Assembly (NCBI RefSeq): GCF_005217615.1
Contig: NZ_SZNK01000001.1
Location: forward strand, 3,622,501-3,686,500
DNA length: 64,000 nt
From: Brevibacillus antibioticus
Lineage (GTDB): Bacteria > Bacillota > Bacilli > Brevibacillales > Brevibacillaceae
Direction of reading: 5' to 3'
The notes under the pieces were generated by a model that did not search any database, was not told the DNA's origin, and worked only from the letters and a program-made list of their open reading frames with translations. Positions 23,596-32,593 of this stretch are shown here, piece after piece. Every line of letters begins with the position of its first letter. Position 1 is the first letter of the stretch. The translations under genes and the position numbers were made by a program.

Positions 23596-24516
23596 TTACT
23601 CTGATGTATGGAAGAAGGAACGAAGCAAGACCGGGAGACGCTCAACGAAGGCTTCTCGCAGACTGTAGTAGGAAATCGTCGTACTTCCTGTGTAGTGAGC
23701 ACGAATCAGCCCCGCTCTGCGCAACGCGGTTACATGATGATGAACGGTGCTTTTTGCCAATGATACTTGCTTCTGTAATTCACCGAGCGTGCACGTCTTT
23801 TTTGCCAGGCAGCGCAAGATTTGCAGGCGCTTCTCATCTGCCAGGCACTGTGTGATAGGCAACAGCTCCAGGAGCGTCTGTGGTTTGATCGTTGCTGCAT
23901 CTTTGACAGGGTACATGCAAGTGGCAAGCCCCCGATAAAAGTCGAGAACAGAAGAATGAGCACAATGATATTGCGGGATCAGTACAACCTCTCGCAAATC
24001 AGCCATCGGCTCAATCCAGATACCGTTCGTAACATGATCGACCAAATCGATTGGAGGCGTTTCTTTGGCGCGGACTTTCAGCTCATCGGCGCTCCGTTGT
24101 AGACTCTCCAAAATGCGTGGATCTACCTTCGAAAAATAATATTCATTCCACCGGGTAAGCAACGATAGGCTGCGATCACGAATTTCACCCAAGTTTAGCG
24201 GGATTGTCTCCACCCACGGCGCGAGGCGCTCATAGATATCACCGGGAGGGATACTTTCCAGCCATTCAAGAAATTCTTCCACGGATTTGGTCTGGGGCGA
24301 TTGTGCTACAAGCAACACCAAGCGGTGGAGTACCTCCCAGCGTTCATCTGCGAGTTCATCTACAAAAGACGCCGGGAGCTTTTGTTTTGTCTCCTCTAAC
24401 CAAGCCGTACCAAGCAAACTATGCTTGCGGTCTTTCTCGTAAATGTAAGTGTAGAGGCTAATGATACATTCATACGCAGGAGACCATTCCACTCTGATCG
24501 AATATAATCCATTCAT
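23596..24516 (-). CDS. ArsR-type transcriptional regulator with N-terminal effector region
   Basis: 306 residues. The last 90 are a winged helix of ArsR type: LADEKRLQILRCLAKKTCTLGELQKQV, here LADEKRLQILRCLAKKTC, then SLAKSTVHHHVTALRRAGLI. The N-terminal 200 residues are the DUF5937-like region usual in Paenibacillaceae/Streptomyces ArsR relatives. No metal-binding Cys cluster is seen, so it probably senses an organic ligand. It precedes the MFS gene in one operon. An ACTAAACGTTC motif lies 14 bases before the ATG, shared with 1655-1665, and may be its operator. Confidence 0.75.
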   Translation of the reverse strand: MNGLYSIRVEWSPAYECIISLYTYIYEKDRKHSLLGTAWLEETKQKLPASFVDELADERWEVLHRLVLLVAQSPQTKSVEEFLEWLESIPPGDIYERLAPWVETIPLNLGEIRDRSLSLLTRWNEYYFSKVDPRILESLQRSADELKVRAKETPPIDLVDHVTNGIWIEPMADLREVVLIPQYHCAHSSVLDFYRGLATCMYPVKDAATIKPQTLLELLPITQCLADEKRLQILRCLAKKTCTLGELQKQVSLAKSTVHHHVTALRRAGLIRAHYTGSTTISYYSLREAFVERLPVLLRSFFHTSE

Positions 24517-24603
24517 TCTATCACCATCGAACGTTTAGTTTTTTTCAGTGTATCATTCTTGGTGGATTTTGCATAGTTCCATTTAGGGTCAACATAGTGG
24601 AGG

Positions 24604-24813
24604 AGAAGAAAAAGCACAGTGCTCTTCGACTCTGACACGCCTGCAGGGGGGATTCACTGTCCGTCTCCACTTCCAAAAGGGGACCGTCGAGCCAAAGCCA
24701 CCCTACGGGCGGATGTATCTCAAGGAAGAAGTGTTCGACAAGCGTGGTCCCCTTTTGAAAGTTCCAACTGGAGAGGCGTTGTCAAGGTCTACGAGCTCTG
24801 TGCTTTTTCTTCT
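24604..24813 (-). ncRNA. Long-hairpin element, copy A (candidate structured RNA)
   Basis: The gap 24517-24967 has no gene. AGAAGAAAAAGCACAG (24604-24619) pairs perfectly with 24798-24813. Inside, CAAAAGGGGACC (24674-24685) pairs with 24746-24757 and GTCGA/TCGAC continue inward. Read on the minus strand, it shows CGCCTCT on the 5' side and CAGTGAATCCCCCC on the 3' side of the internal loop, both found at the same places in the element at 57404-57600. The stems differ in sequence between copies but keep pairing. Unrecognised; RNA or mobile repeat. Confidence 0.5.
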
Positions 24814-24908
24814 AACCAGCTTTGTTGGTTTATCGATACCATTTAAACCTTTGGCAAAAGTTTTACTCAAATAATGCAAGAAGCAGATGCTGAGGCTCCT
24901 TGTTCACA

Positions 24909-24952
24909 CAAAAAAAGTAAGCCCCCAGCTTTACCAAACTGACGGGGCTTAC
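24909..24952 (-). terminator. Terminator after the 24968-25930 gene
   Basis: GTAAGCCCC (24917-24925) pairs with GGGGCTTAC (24944-24952); leftward a T7 run follows. Confidence 0.85.
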
Positions 24953-24967
24953 CTATACTAGCTTCCC

Positions 24968-25930
24968 TTATACAAACGGCGGGTCCCACGCTTTTTTTCG
25001 CCAACCCAACCGGTGATCAACGACGTTCAAATCACGATCCAAGACAACATCTACGCCAAATGGCAGCTTGCGGTTGTACCAAAAGCGCACATCGCTCCAT
25101 GTAACTTCATAACCGTCGGCAATCTCCTTCCACGTGACGTGGATTCGTTGCGCAAATCCGAGAAAAGTACGAACGCCGTCCACACCGACAGTAGCCTGAA
25201 TGATCGCATCACGCTGCTGCTTCGGATACATATCCTCCAGTATCACACGTGCATACTCGATTCTCCCTGTGTAAAACAGCTCTTCCGTCTCTACGACGAA
25301 TCGCCAGCGAAAAGGATGCATGCTCGGGAAAACATGGGATATGCCGCTTGTTTCCAATGCCCTTGCTACCCGTCTGACGTTACGGTGATGCTGCCAAGCC
25401 CGCACGCCAATATACAGGAGCGTCATGCCATAGGCTACCGGAAATAACACGCTGGGATTTCCGTTAAAAGCTATCCACCATATCGCCGCTGCCAAATGAA
25501 CCGCGAACACCAGTGGTTCAAATATCGCGAGCACATCCAAATGCACCCAGCGCTTGCTAATAGGACGAGTACATTGAACTCCATATGCGTTAAGCATATC
25601 GAGAAAAACATGCAGCACAACAGCCAACAGCGTCCATCCGTACAAAATCCCGAACTGCCCCATGAGACCAAACCCCCAGGCAAGCGGAAGACTGATGATA
25701 AGCGGCCACAGAAACAAAGCGGGAAGCGAATGAGTTATTCCCCGATGAAAGCGAATGTAAAAAGAAATACCGCGGAGTCTGGCCACAGTGTCGAAATCCG
25801 GGGCATGAGATCCCACTACCGTTGCAACCATCAGCGCCTGCGCAAGTGCTGGATCATGTGCCACTGCCGTCGTAATATGAGCTAAGCCCGCCAGTGTGAC
25901 ACCCAACAAAAGATGACTCCCAGTGTCCAT
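24968..25930 (-). CDS. Membrane-bound metal-dependent hydrolase (YdjM/YfhP family)
   Basis: Role by family: integral membrane protein with conserved His/Asp, annotated as metal-dependent hydrolase; true substrate unknown. Seen: 320 residues. MDTGSHLLLGVTLAGL at the start, GSHAPDFDTVARL and FHRGITHSLPALF (HRGxTHS) are family signatures, then HVFLDMLNAYGVQ and WVHLDVLAIFEPL. ATG at 25930 is used since GGGAGG lies 8 bases before it; an earlier in-frame ATG at 26035 lacks a site. The C-terminal 110 residues are soluble. Confidence 0.8.
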   Translation of the reverse strand: MDTGSHLLLGVTLAGLAHITTAVAHDPALAQALMVATVVGSHAPDFDTVARLRGISFYIRFHRGITHSLPALFLWPLIISLPLAWGFGLMGQFGILYGWTLLAVVLHVFLDMLNAYGVQCTRPISKRWVHLDVLAIFEPLVFAVHLAAAIWWIAFNGNPSVLFPVAYGMTLLYIGVRAWQHHRNVRRVARALETSGISHVFPSMHPFRWRFVVETEELFYTGRIEYARVILEDMYPKQQRDAIIQATVGVDGVRTFLGFAQRIHVTWKEIADGYEVTWSDVRFWYNRKLPFGVDVVLDRDLNVVDHRLGWRKKAWDPPFV

Positions 25931-26054
25931 TACGATTCCTCCCTTTGCAAGTATTCCCTTCCCTTTTACTGTACGAAAAAATGGCGAGGATTCTATAAAC
26001 CGCAGGTAAAGGTTATCCGAAGATTTCTCCTGCAATATTCACAATCTCTCAACG

Positions 26055-26089
26055 AAAAAGCAGCCTGTCAGAAAAGCGACAGACTGCTT
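26055..26089 (-). terminator. Terminator after the oligopeptidase gene
   Basis: AAGCAGCCTGTC and GACAGACTGCTT pair with one wobble; leftward TTTTTCG follows. Confidence 0.8.
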
Positions 26090-26110
26090 GGAGCTTATTT
26101 ATTCAGGAAT

Positions 26111-27901
26111 TTATGCTTCTTCTGTCAGGCGCAGGAATTCTTCGATGTCTGCCACAGCCAGATCAACAGCTTTTTGCCAGAACTCAACTGTCGTCATATC
26201 CTCGCCGAGATGCTTCTTCGCCAAGTCTTCCACCATCAGGCGGCCCGTATCTTGGAGCAGTGCATCGTATTTCGGCGCGAAGCTCTCACCTTCTTCGAGC
26301 GCACGTGCATAGACACTCATGCTGAACAAGTACCCGAATGTGTACGGGAAGTTGTAGAACGGATACGACGTGATATAGAAATGCAGCTTGGATGCCCAGA
26401 AGTGCGGCTCGTAATCTGCCAAAGCTCCGTTGTACGCTTGCTTTTGCGCTTCTTCCATGATTCGGTCGAGATCAGTCGCGCTTACGAGACCTTCTTTGCG
26501 CTTCTCGTAGAAGTTTTTCTCGAAAATAAAACGAGCGTGGATGTTCATGAAAAACGCGATCATGGATTGCAGCTTATCTTCCAGGAGCACCAGTTTTTCA
26601 TCGTCATTGGCTGCATTTTTCACAGCGGCGTCAGCAAGGATCATCTCTGCGAAAGTCGATGCTGTTTCCGCTACGTTCATTGCGTAGTTTTGGTTAAGTG
26701 CTGGCAAATCCCACATGACTTGCTGATGATATGCATGCCCCAGCTCATGTGCCAGTGTGGATACATTGCTTGCGCTTCCCGCGTATGTCATGAACACGCG
26801 GGACTGCTTGCTGACTGGGAAGCTCGTGCAGAATCCGCCTGGGCGCTTGCCAGGACGATCCTCTGCCTCGATCCAGCCCTCATCGAATGCCTTCTGCGCA
26901 AACTCAGCCATGCTCGGATTGAAGCGGTTGAAGTGCTCAACGATCAGGGCAGCTGCTTCATCGTAAGACACTTCTTTATGTACCTTACCGACTGGAGCTC
27001 CTACATCGTACCAGCTCAGTTTATCTACACCGAGCAGCTTTGCCTTGCGCTCCAGGTAGGCAACCAGACGATCCTTGCGATTGTCGATGGCCTGCCACAT
27101 GGCATCGAGTGTTTTTTCCTGCATCCGCCCAATATCTAACGGCTCACGCAGGACGGAATCCCAGCCGCGATGACGGTACAGAGCGAGACGGAAACCACCC
27201 AAGTGATTCAGCGCCTGCGCGCACAGCTCCGTTTCCTTACCCCAAGCTTCTTTCCACTTTTCAAAAACATGGGCACGAACAGCACGGTCAGGACTGCTCA
27301 TCAGGTTAGAAGCTTGCCCCACGGACATCTGCTTCGTCTCTCCATTGATCTCAACCTCAATGGTCATTCGTCCCACGACCGTGTTGTACAAATCTTGCCA
27401 AGCGTGATACCCATCTACGGCTAAATCGTTTGCCAGCACTTCTTGTTCAGGCGACAGCTTTTCCTGTGCACGGCGACGGCGCTCATTCAGCACAAAAGCA
27501 AGCGGTTGCAATTCTTCGTCTGCCAACAGATTCTCCCATGCAGCCTCATCGATCGCCAGCAGCTGCTCTTCCCAGCGCGTCAATACTCCACCAAACGCAG
27601 CCGAGATGCTCTTTACACGCCCACCAAGCAGTTTGGCTGGCTCATCCTTTACATTTTGAGCAGTCAGGCAGGAAATGAATGCACCTGCTTGTCTCACCCG
27701 CACGGCAATGCTTTGAACCTGAGTGACAACTGCCTTAAAAGCCGCTATTTCATGCAAACCAGCGCCAGATTGCTCGAAACGCGCTTTCAGGTTCGCAATA
27801 TCCCCTTCCACAGTCCCTAAAAACGCCCAAAAATCCTTCGATTCACTACCACCAGGAAAAATTACATCCATATCCCAGCGTTGTGGCAATGCTTTTGTCA
27901 T
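26111..27901 (-). CDS. M3 family oligoendopeptidase (PepF-like)
   Basis: Role by family: zinc oligopeptidase that degrades short peptides in the cytoplasm. Seen: 596 residues, the family length. STLAHELGHAYHQQVM holds HExxH near residue 385, and about 27 residues later ETASTFAEM gives the third ligand Glu. FCTSFPVSKQSRVFMTYAG and the C-terminal YYNFPYTFGYLFSMS-like YPFYNFPYTFGYLFSM are typical. GAGGGGT precedes the ATG. It has its own terminator and is monocistronic. Confidence 0.9.
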   Translation of the reverse strand: MTKALPQRWDMDVIFPGGSESKDFWAFLGTVEGDIANLKARFEQSGAGLHEIAAFKAVVTQVQSIAVRVRQAGAFISCLTAQNVKDEPAKLLGGRVKSISAAFGGVLTRWEEQLLAIDEAAWENLLADEELQPLAFVLNERRRRAQEKLSPEQEVLANDLAVDGYHAWQDLYNTVVGRMTIEVEINGETKQMSVGQASNLMSSPDRAVRAHVFEKWKEAWGKETELCAQALNHLGGFRLALYRHRGWDSVLREPLDIGRMQEKTLDAMWQAIDNRKDRLVAYLERKAKLLGVDKLSWYDVGAPVGKVHKEVSYDEAAALIVEHFNRFNPSMAEFAQKAFDEGWIEAEDRPGKRPGGFCTSFPVSKQSRVFMTYAGSASNVSTLAHELGHAYHQQVMWDLPALNQNYAMNVAETASTFAEMILADAAVKNAANDDEKLVLLEDKLQSMIAFFMNIHARFIFEKNFYEKRKEGLVSATDLDRIMEEAQKQAYNGALADYEPHFWASKLHFYITSYPFYNFPYTFGYLFSMSVYARALEEGESFAPKYDALLQDTGRLMVEDLAKKHLGEDMTTVEFWQKAVDLAVADIEEFLRLTEEA

Positions 27902-27986
27902 ATGTACCCCTCCTCAAAAAACTCCTTCGATAAAAATATTTCTATAATAAGGTAGCTATTCCTGCCCCGTTTATTCATATCAACGT

Positions 27987-28014
27987 AAAAAGCGACTGCC
28001 ATATAAGCAGTCGC
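27987..28014 (-). terminator. Terminator after the MBL-fold gene
   Basis: GCGACTGC (27992-27999) pairs with GCAGTCGC (28007-28014); leftward TTTTTACG follows. Confidence 0.8.
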
Positions 28015-28027
28015 CAACTTTTCACAC

Positions 28028-28969
28028 CTATTGAACAGGGATTGAAAACGTCTCCCCTTGTTTTTCAACAACGATCCTGTCCCCCTCGTCCCCCGCTGCT
28101 GCCAACAGACGCTCGAACGGCTCATCAACCGGCTCACGCGAGAGCACAAACGTATTCCAATGAATGGGCACCAGCCACTTGGCTTCTGTCTCCTTGAACA
28201 TTTGCCATGCTTGCTCTGGCGTACAATGCGCTGCTTGATACGCATCTGGCTTGTAGGCCCCAATCGGCATGAACACCAGATCAATAGGCCCGAATTGCTT
28301 TGGCAAATTTTCCATGGAGATATAAGCGGTATCGCCTGGATAGAGGATGCGCACGCCATTTTTCTCAATCATATAGCCGTTGTAGCCATACTCATGATTC
28401 CATGGAAAGCGGTTGCCCCAATGTCGGACAGGAATCGCAGTAACCGTCACTCCTTCTTTGGTTGTAACGGCTTCACCTGGCTGCATTTCCTCATACGAAC
28501 CAAATGGCATATGCTTGAACAGCTTGCTCGTCTGGTACGCTGTAATGACATGTGTGGATCGATTCGCTATTTTCTGCAAGGTTGGCAGATCGACATGATC
28601 CAAATGGGCATGCGATAGCAAAATGATATCTACCTCGCCAATTTCAGCAAAGTCGAGGGCAGGAGGCGTAAAGCGCTTGGGGCCAAAATGGACACCTGCA
28701 AGCTTAATCCCGAGCTTCTCACCCAAAACTGGATCCGTCAGTATTTTCGTACCAAACATATTGATCAGAATCGTCGAGTGGCCGATCCATGTAATTGTGA
28801 CCTCATCATGACTCCAGTCGGCAGGCATAGGCTTTTTCGTGTCCAGATGACGAAACTCCGGCTTCGGAAGCTGTCCCATATGGTACCAGTAGCGGTAAGC
28901 CACATAGCCAATGAATCCGATAAGAAGCACCCCCACAATGGAGCCTAGCCATGTAAAAAAATTGAGCAT
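28028..28969 (-). CDS. MBL-fold metal hydrolase (NAPE-PLD/UlaG-like), membrane-anchored
   Basis: Role by family: metal-dependent hydrolase, perhaps of lipid phosphodiesters. Seen: 313 residues with an N-terminal membrane helix (TWLGSIVGVLLIGFIGYVAY). ITWIGHSTILI, LLSHAHLDHVD (HxHxDH), the His in VRHWGNRFPW, GDTAY (Asp) and IHWNTF (His) give the full metal set of the beta-lactamase fold. The long loop with WNHEYGYNGYMIE is typical of the NAPE-PLD-like branch. Substrate not known. Confidence 0.85.
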   Translation of the reverse strand: MLNFFTWLGSIVGVLLIGFIGYVAYRYWYHMGQLPKPEFRHLDTKKPMPADWSHDEVTITWIGHSTILINMFGTKILTDPVLGEKLGIKLAGVHFGPKRFTPPALDFAEIGEVDIILLSHAHLDHVDLPTLQKIANRSTHVITAYQTSKLFKHMPFGSYEEMQPGEAVTTKEGVTVTAIPVRHWGNRFPWNHEYGYNGYMIEKNGVRILYPGDTAYISMENLPKQFGPIDLVFMPIGAYKPDAYQAAHCTPEQAWQMFKETEAKWLVPIHWNTFVLSREPVDEPFERLLAAAGDEGDRIVVEKQGETFSIPVQ

Positions 28970-29134
28970 CAGACAACTCCCTTTATCCAGCTATGATTTC
29001 CCCATTATAGCAAAAGGCATCCTTGCTGTAGCAAGCCTAAAAAAGCGGCAAACTGCTTTTTACGCTTGCTTACTTCCTCATGCCAGACTTGCTATAATTG
29101 CTAGAGAAAAACGTAGAGAATAGAGGAAAAACCC

Positions 29135-29644
29135 ATGATCCTGCACAAGGGAGAAGTCCTGTTCCGACAAGGCGAAACTGGACCGCTCTATCATCTGAAG
29201 AGCGGTCTGTTAAAAATCGTTCGGGTACATGCAGACGGAGCATTGACGCTGGTCAATATTATCGTTCCAGATGAAATCATTCCCCATCATTCATTGATGA
29301 GCCCGAATCCCTATTACGGGACAGCAATCGCTCTCGTGACCTGCGAGGTCGAAGTGCTGTCTGCCCCGGATTGGTATCGCCATCTGGAAGATCATCCTGA
29401 AAAGTGTCGTGATATCGCGCTACAGCTGCAAGGGAAGCTGCGGATGATGCAACAGCGTATCGACCAACTGACCGAAGTCTCTCCTGCTGAAAAGCTTCGC
29501 AAGCTCCAGCTTTGGTTTCAGACATTCATTCCTGTCGCCTCGCTTTCGGAATTGCTGACTCAGGATGAAATCGGTCAGCTCATCGGGCTTCGCCGCGAGA
29601 CGGTAAATCGACTGCTGCGCGCTCAAGCTGCGAATCGCGAGTAA
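29135..29644 (+). CDS. Crp/Fnr family transcriptional regulator
   Basis: 169 residues, short for the family (about 220). Cyclic-nucleotide-binding-like beta barrel: VLFRQGETGPLYHLKSGLLKI, here LFRQGETGPLYHLKSGLLK; dimer helix; C-terminal HTH LTQDEIGQLIGLRRETVNRLL without the usual long tail. No Cys for an iron-sulfur cluster, so it is not a classical Fnr. It ends 27 bases from the convergent hmp gene, whose upstream region carries a TGTGA-N6-TCACA site, so it may regulate hmp. An extended -10 TGCTATAAT (29090-29098) stands upstream. Confidence 0.8.
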   Translation: MILHKGEVLFRQGETGPLYHLKSGLLKIVRVHADGALTLVNIIVPDEIIPHHSLMSPNPYYGTAIALVTCEVEVLSAPDWYRHLEDHPEKCRDIALQLQGKLRMMQQRIDQLTEVSPAEKLRKLQLWFQTFIPVASLSELLTQDEIGQLIGLRRETVNRLLRAQAANRE

Positions 29645-29671
29645 GCATACACTTTTTTCGTAGGAGCCTCT

Positions 29672-30919
29672 TTATGCCAAAGTCGCTGCCGGACCAAAAA
29701 ACTCAAAATGAATGTCTTCTGCTGGCACTCCCCATTCCAATAGAGCACCGTTGATTGTCTTCATGAATGGAATTGGACCACAGAAATAGTAGCTCGCCTC
29801 TTTTGTATCGATGACCTTTTGCAGCCACGGCAAGTCGATATATCCTTCTTTCTGGAAAGCTCCATTCAGTCGATCTTGTTCGGTCGGCTGTGTATAGCAC
29901 CAGTGAACAGAAAGCTGCGGATGCTTTGCGGCCAACTCCTCTACTGCCTGCTTCATGGCATGCACATTTCCGTTTTTGGCTGCGTGAATGAAGGTGATCG
30001 GACGGTCTGTTCCCGATTTGATCAGTGTGTTCAGCATGCTGATCATTGGGGTCAATCCTACACCACCACTGAGAAGCACGACCGGACGGCTTTCCTTCTG
30101 CTGTAAGATAAAATCTCCAGCCGGAGCAGACAACTGCAAGCTATCTCCTTCCTTCACTTCCTCTGACAAATAAACGGATACTTTTCCTGCTGGTTTATCT
30201 TGCATCGCGTCCTCGCGTTTGACAGTAATGCGGTAGTACGCATTCCCTGGTGCATCAGAGAGACTGTATTCATTCCCTGGTGCATCAGAGAGACTGTATT
30301 GGCGAATGTGCGTAAATTGCTCGCCCGGTAATTCTACCTTGATGCTGACATACTGCCCTGGCTCATAGCTAGAGATCGGTTGACCATCCGCCGGAACCAG
30401 ATAAAAGGAAGTGATCACGTCGCTTTCCTTCACCTTGCGTTGGACGATAAACTCTCTGAAATCTTCCCATCCTCCAGGCTGTCCGCTCGCCTCTTCATAC
30501 ATTTCGTGTTCTACACCGATGAAGGCATCCGCAATGACCCCATACGCTTCCGCCCACGCTTGTAAAATCTCGTCTGTAGCGGCATCCCCAAGTACGTCCT
30601 TGATCGCAGCAAGCAGGTTTTCCCCGACGATTGGGTAGTGTTCGGCCTTCACTCCCAAGCTACGGTGCTTGTGTCCAATCTGCTTTACAACAGGCAAAAT
30701 CGTTTCCAGCTTATCAATATACAAAGCCGCCGCATACACCGCATTTGCCAGAGCTGTTTGCTGTCTTCCCTGCTTCTGATTGGCGTGGTTGAAAATATGG
30801 AGAAGCTCAGGGTGCTTAGCAAACATCATTTGATAAAAACGTTTTGTAATGGCAGTTCCGTGTACCTCTAGCACAGGAACGGTTGATTTTATGATTTCAA
30901 TGGTTTTTTGACTTAACAT
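29672..30919 (-). CDS. hmp: Flavohaemoglobin, nitric oxide dioxygenase
   Basis: Role: detoxifies NO to nitrate using O2, NADPH, FAD and haem, cytoplasmic. Seen: 415 residues. Globin domain 1-145 with FNHANQKQGRQQTALANA and proximal His in HRSLGVKAEHY; FAD domain with RQYSLSDAPG; NAD domain with LLSGGVGLTPMISML and YYFCGPIPFM. Odd: an exact in-frame 30-base tandem duplication (30241-30300) repeats NEYSLSDAPG right after the FAD-binding RQYS, adding 10 residues. ATG at 30919 has CAAGGAGG upstream. A perfect Crp/Fnr palindrome lies 69 bases before it. Confidence 0.92.
   Translation of the reverse strand: MLSQKTIEIIKSTVPVLEVHGTAITKRFYQMMFAKHPELLHIFNHANQKQGRQQTALANAVYAAALYIDKLETILPVVKQIGHKHRSLGVKAEHYPIVGENLLAAIKDVLGDAATDEILQAWAEAYGVIADAFIGVEHEMYEEASGQPGGWEDFREFIVQRKVKESDVITSFYLVPADGQPISSYEPGQYVSIKVELPGEQFTHIRQYSLSDAPGNEYSLSDAPGNAYYRITVKREDAMQDKPAGKVSVYLSEEVKEGDSLQLSAPAGDFILQQKESRPVVLLSGGVGLTPMISMLNTLIKSGTDRPITFIHAAKNGNVHAMKQAVEELAAKHPQLSVHWCYTQPTEQDRLNGAFQKEGYIDLPWLQKVIDTKEASYYFCGPIPFMKTINGALLEWGVPAEDIHFEFFGPAATLA
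30241..30300 (-). repeat. Exact 30-base tandem duplication inside hmp
   Basis: Bases 30241-30270 and 30271-30300 are identical. The unit is a multiple of three and keeps the frame; removing one restores a normal FAD-domain sequence. Confidence 0.95.
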
Positions 30920-30987
30920 CGTAGAACCTCCTTGAAGTGCTTCGTTCTTTCTATATTTCAAGTGTACGGGAGGTTCACAGATACACA

Positions 30988-31003
30988 TGTGATTCTGGTC
31001 ACA
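30988..31003. promoter_or_regulatory. Crp/Fnr-type operator upstream of hmp
   Basis: TGTGA (30988-30992), six bases, TCACA (30999-31003): the perfect Crp/Fnr family consensus, 69 bases before the hmp start codon. Confidence 0.65.
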
Positions 31004-31150
31004 GGAAAAAGAAACGATTTGTGACAACTGCAAAACACCATTAGAAAAAGTTATCCCCAACTGTCTTATTGCAAAAGAAACGATTGCCATGATAGCATAT
31101 CAGCCAATAGATTGTTATTAAATTTCCAACAAAACACGGAAGGTGAATGA

Positions 31151-32593
31151 ATGCTAAGCGTAAACCGAGATGACGAGCGTCCAATCTGGCAGCAACTGCT
31201 GGACCAAGCGATCCATAATATTACCTCCGGAAAATGGCAGCCAGGTGAATTGCTACTACCCTCCCGCGAACTCGCTTCTTTAATTGGCGTTTCCCGTTCC
31301 ACCATACAGATTGTTTATGAGGAGTTATTCAGCCGCGGCTACACTGTCACCTCTCGTCGCGGCGGGACTAGAGTTAGCGAATGGACCTATGCCACTCGTC
31401 CATCAGAGGATGCTGCGCCTAAAGGACCTGTCCCCCCCGAATTGCCTATATTAAACGCTGCAATCGGTCATTTGCACGGTTGGTTCGGGGACAAAGGTAG
31501 TCAACAGATTGAGATCGATTTCAGTCCCCATGAGCCATATTTAGACGAACATTTTCAAAAGAATTGGAGACGTTCGTTTTTACAGGCTTCCACAGAAACG
31601 AATCTGGACAGTTGGGCTTATGGCAATGCCTATGGATACCAACCGCTACGAGAACAGATTCAACGTTATTTGTCACTTGAACGGGGCGTTCATGTGACGA
31701 TTGATCAAATCATGTTAACCTCAGGTGCACAACATAGCATCGATTTGATCGCACAAGCCCTTTTACATGAAGGAGATACCGTTTCTGTTGAAGATCCTGG
31801 CTTCCCTGCTGCCTGGATGGCAATGAAGTATCGGCGTATGGAAGTTGTCTCCGTTCCAGTTGACGAGTACGGGTTGTGCGTAGACCAAATTGATCCGGAG
31901 TCCAAGCTTGTTTATGTTACGCCATCGCACCAGTGTGCGGTTGGAGTCATTATGTCGGAACCTCGCAGGCAACAATTGTTACACATGGCTACCCAGCAGC
32001 AGTTTTGGATTGTGGAGGATGATTACGACAGCGAATTTCGCTATCGCGGCGACCCACTTCCAACCTTGTTCTGTCAGCGACCTCAGAACACATTGTATAT
32101 GATGAGTTTTTCCAAAATGATTGCTCCTGGTATTCGGATATCGGCAATCGTTGGTCCCAATGAGGCCATTCGTCAGCTCGCCCAAGTCCATGAATTAACC
32201 TATCGGCATCTTCCGATTATGGAGCAATTAACACTTACTCATTTTATTGAACATGGTCATTTCATGCGCCATATGAGACGGGTTCGAAATGTATATCGGC
32301 GCAGACATGAAGCCATGACGAAGGCCATCATCACGACCGGACTCGGCGAACACTTCACACTAAGCGGCGTAGAAACGGGATTGCATATCCTTCTTGAAGC
32401 TGATCAATCGTTTGATGAAGAAGCCGCGACGATCCTAGCACTCGAAAAAGGAATCCGTGTTTATCCACTTAGCAAGTATTGTTTGAAAAGCGATCGAAAA
32501 GGATGGGTGCTGGGTTTTGCTAAAGTAGATGAATCCACCATTGAAGAAGGCATTTTTCGTCTTGCAGAGATTACACGGTTTTACCAGAATTGA
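31151..32593 (+). CDS. MocR-family (GntR-HTH plus aminotransferase-fold) transcriptional regulator
   Basis: Role by family: PLP-binding regulator (PdxR/GabR type). Seen: 480 residues. N-terminal GntR helix-turn-helix (WQQLLDQAIHNITSGKWQPG, then LIGVSRSTIQIVYEEL), a linker, and a fold-type I aminotransferase domain with YGNAYGYQPLREQI, VEDPGFPAAW, IVEDDYDSEFRY and SFSKMIAPGIR, whose Lys would hold PLP. It overlaps the tail of the convergent PPOX-type gene by 23 bases; PLP metabolism links the two. Ribosome site is weak (GGAAGGTGA). Confidence 0.85.
   Translation: MLSVNRDDERPIWQQLLDQAIHNITSGKWQPGELLLPSRELASLIGVSRSTIQIVYEELFSRGYTVTSRRGGTRVSEWTYATRPSEDAAPKGPVPPELPILNAAIGHLHGWFGDKGSQQIEIDFSPHEPYLDEHFQKNWRRSFLQASTETNLDSWAYGNAYGYQPLREQIQRYLSLERGVHVTIDQIMLTSGAQHSIDLIAQALLHEGDTVSVEDPGFPAAWMAMKYRRMEVVSVPVDEYGLCVDQIDPESKLVYVTPSHQCAVGVIMSEPRRQQLLHMATQQQFWIVEDDYDSEFRYRGDPLPTLFCQRPQNTLYMMSFSKMIAPGIRISAIVGPNEAIRQLAQVHELTYRHLPIMEQLTLTHFIEHGHFMRHMRRVRNVYRRRHEAMTKAIITTGLGEHFTLSGVETGLHILLEADQSFDEEAATILALEKGIRVYPLSKYCLKSDRKGWVLGFAKVDESTIEEGIFRLAEITRFYQN

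Noticed and set aside
24604-24813. 6S RNA
   Set aside because: It is a long rod, but the conserved loop motifs and nested stems do not match 6S RNA as I know it, and there are two diverged copies with no promoter-mimicking bubble that I can recognise.
25013-27820. Long plus-strand frames across the hydrolase and oligopeptidase genes
   Set aside because: They lie opposite well-supported family genes, lack ribosome sites and have no recognisable domain.
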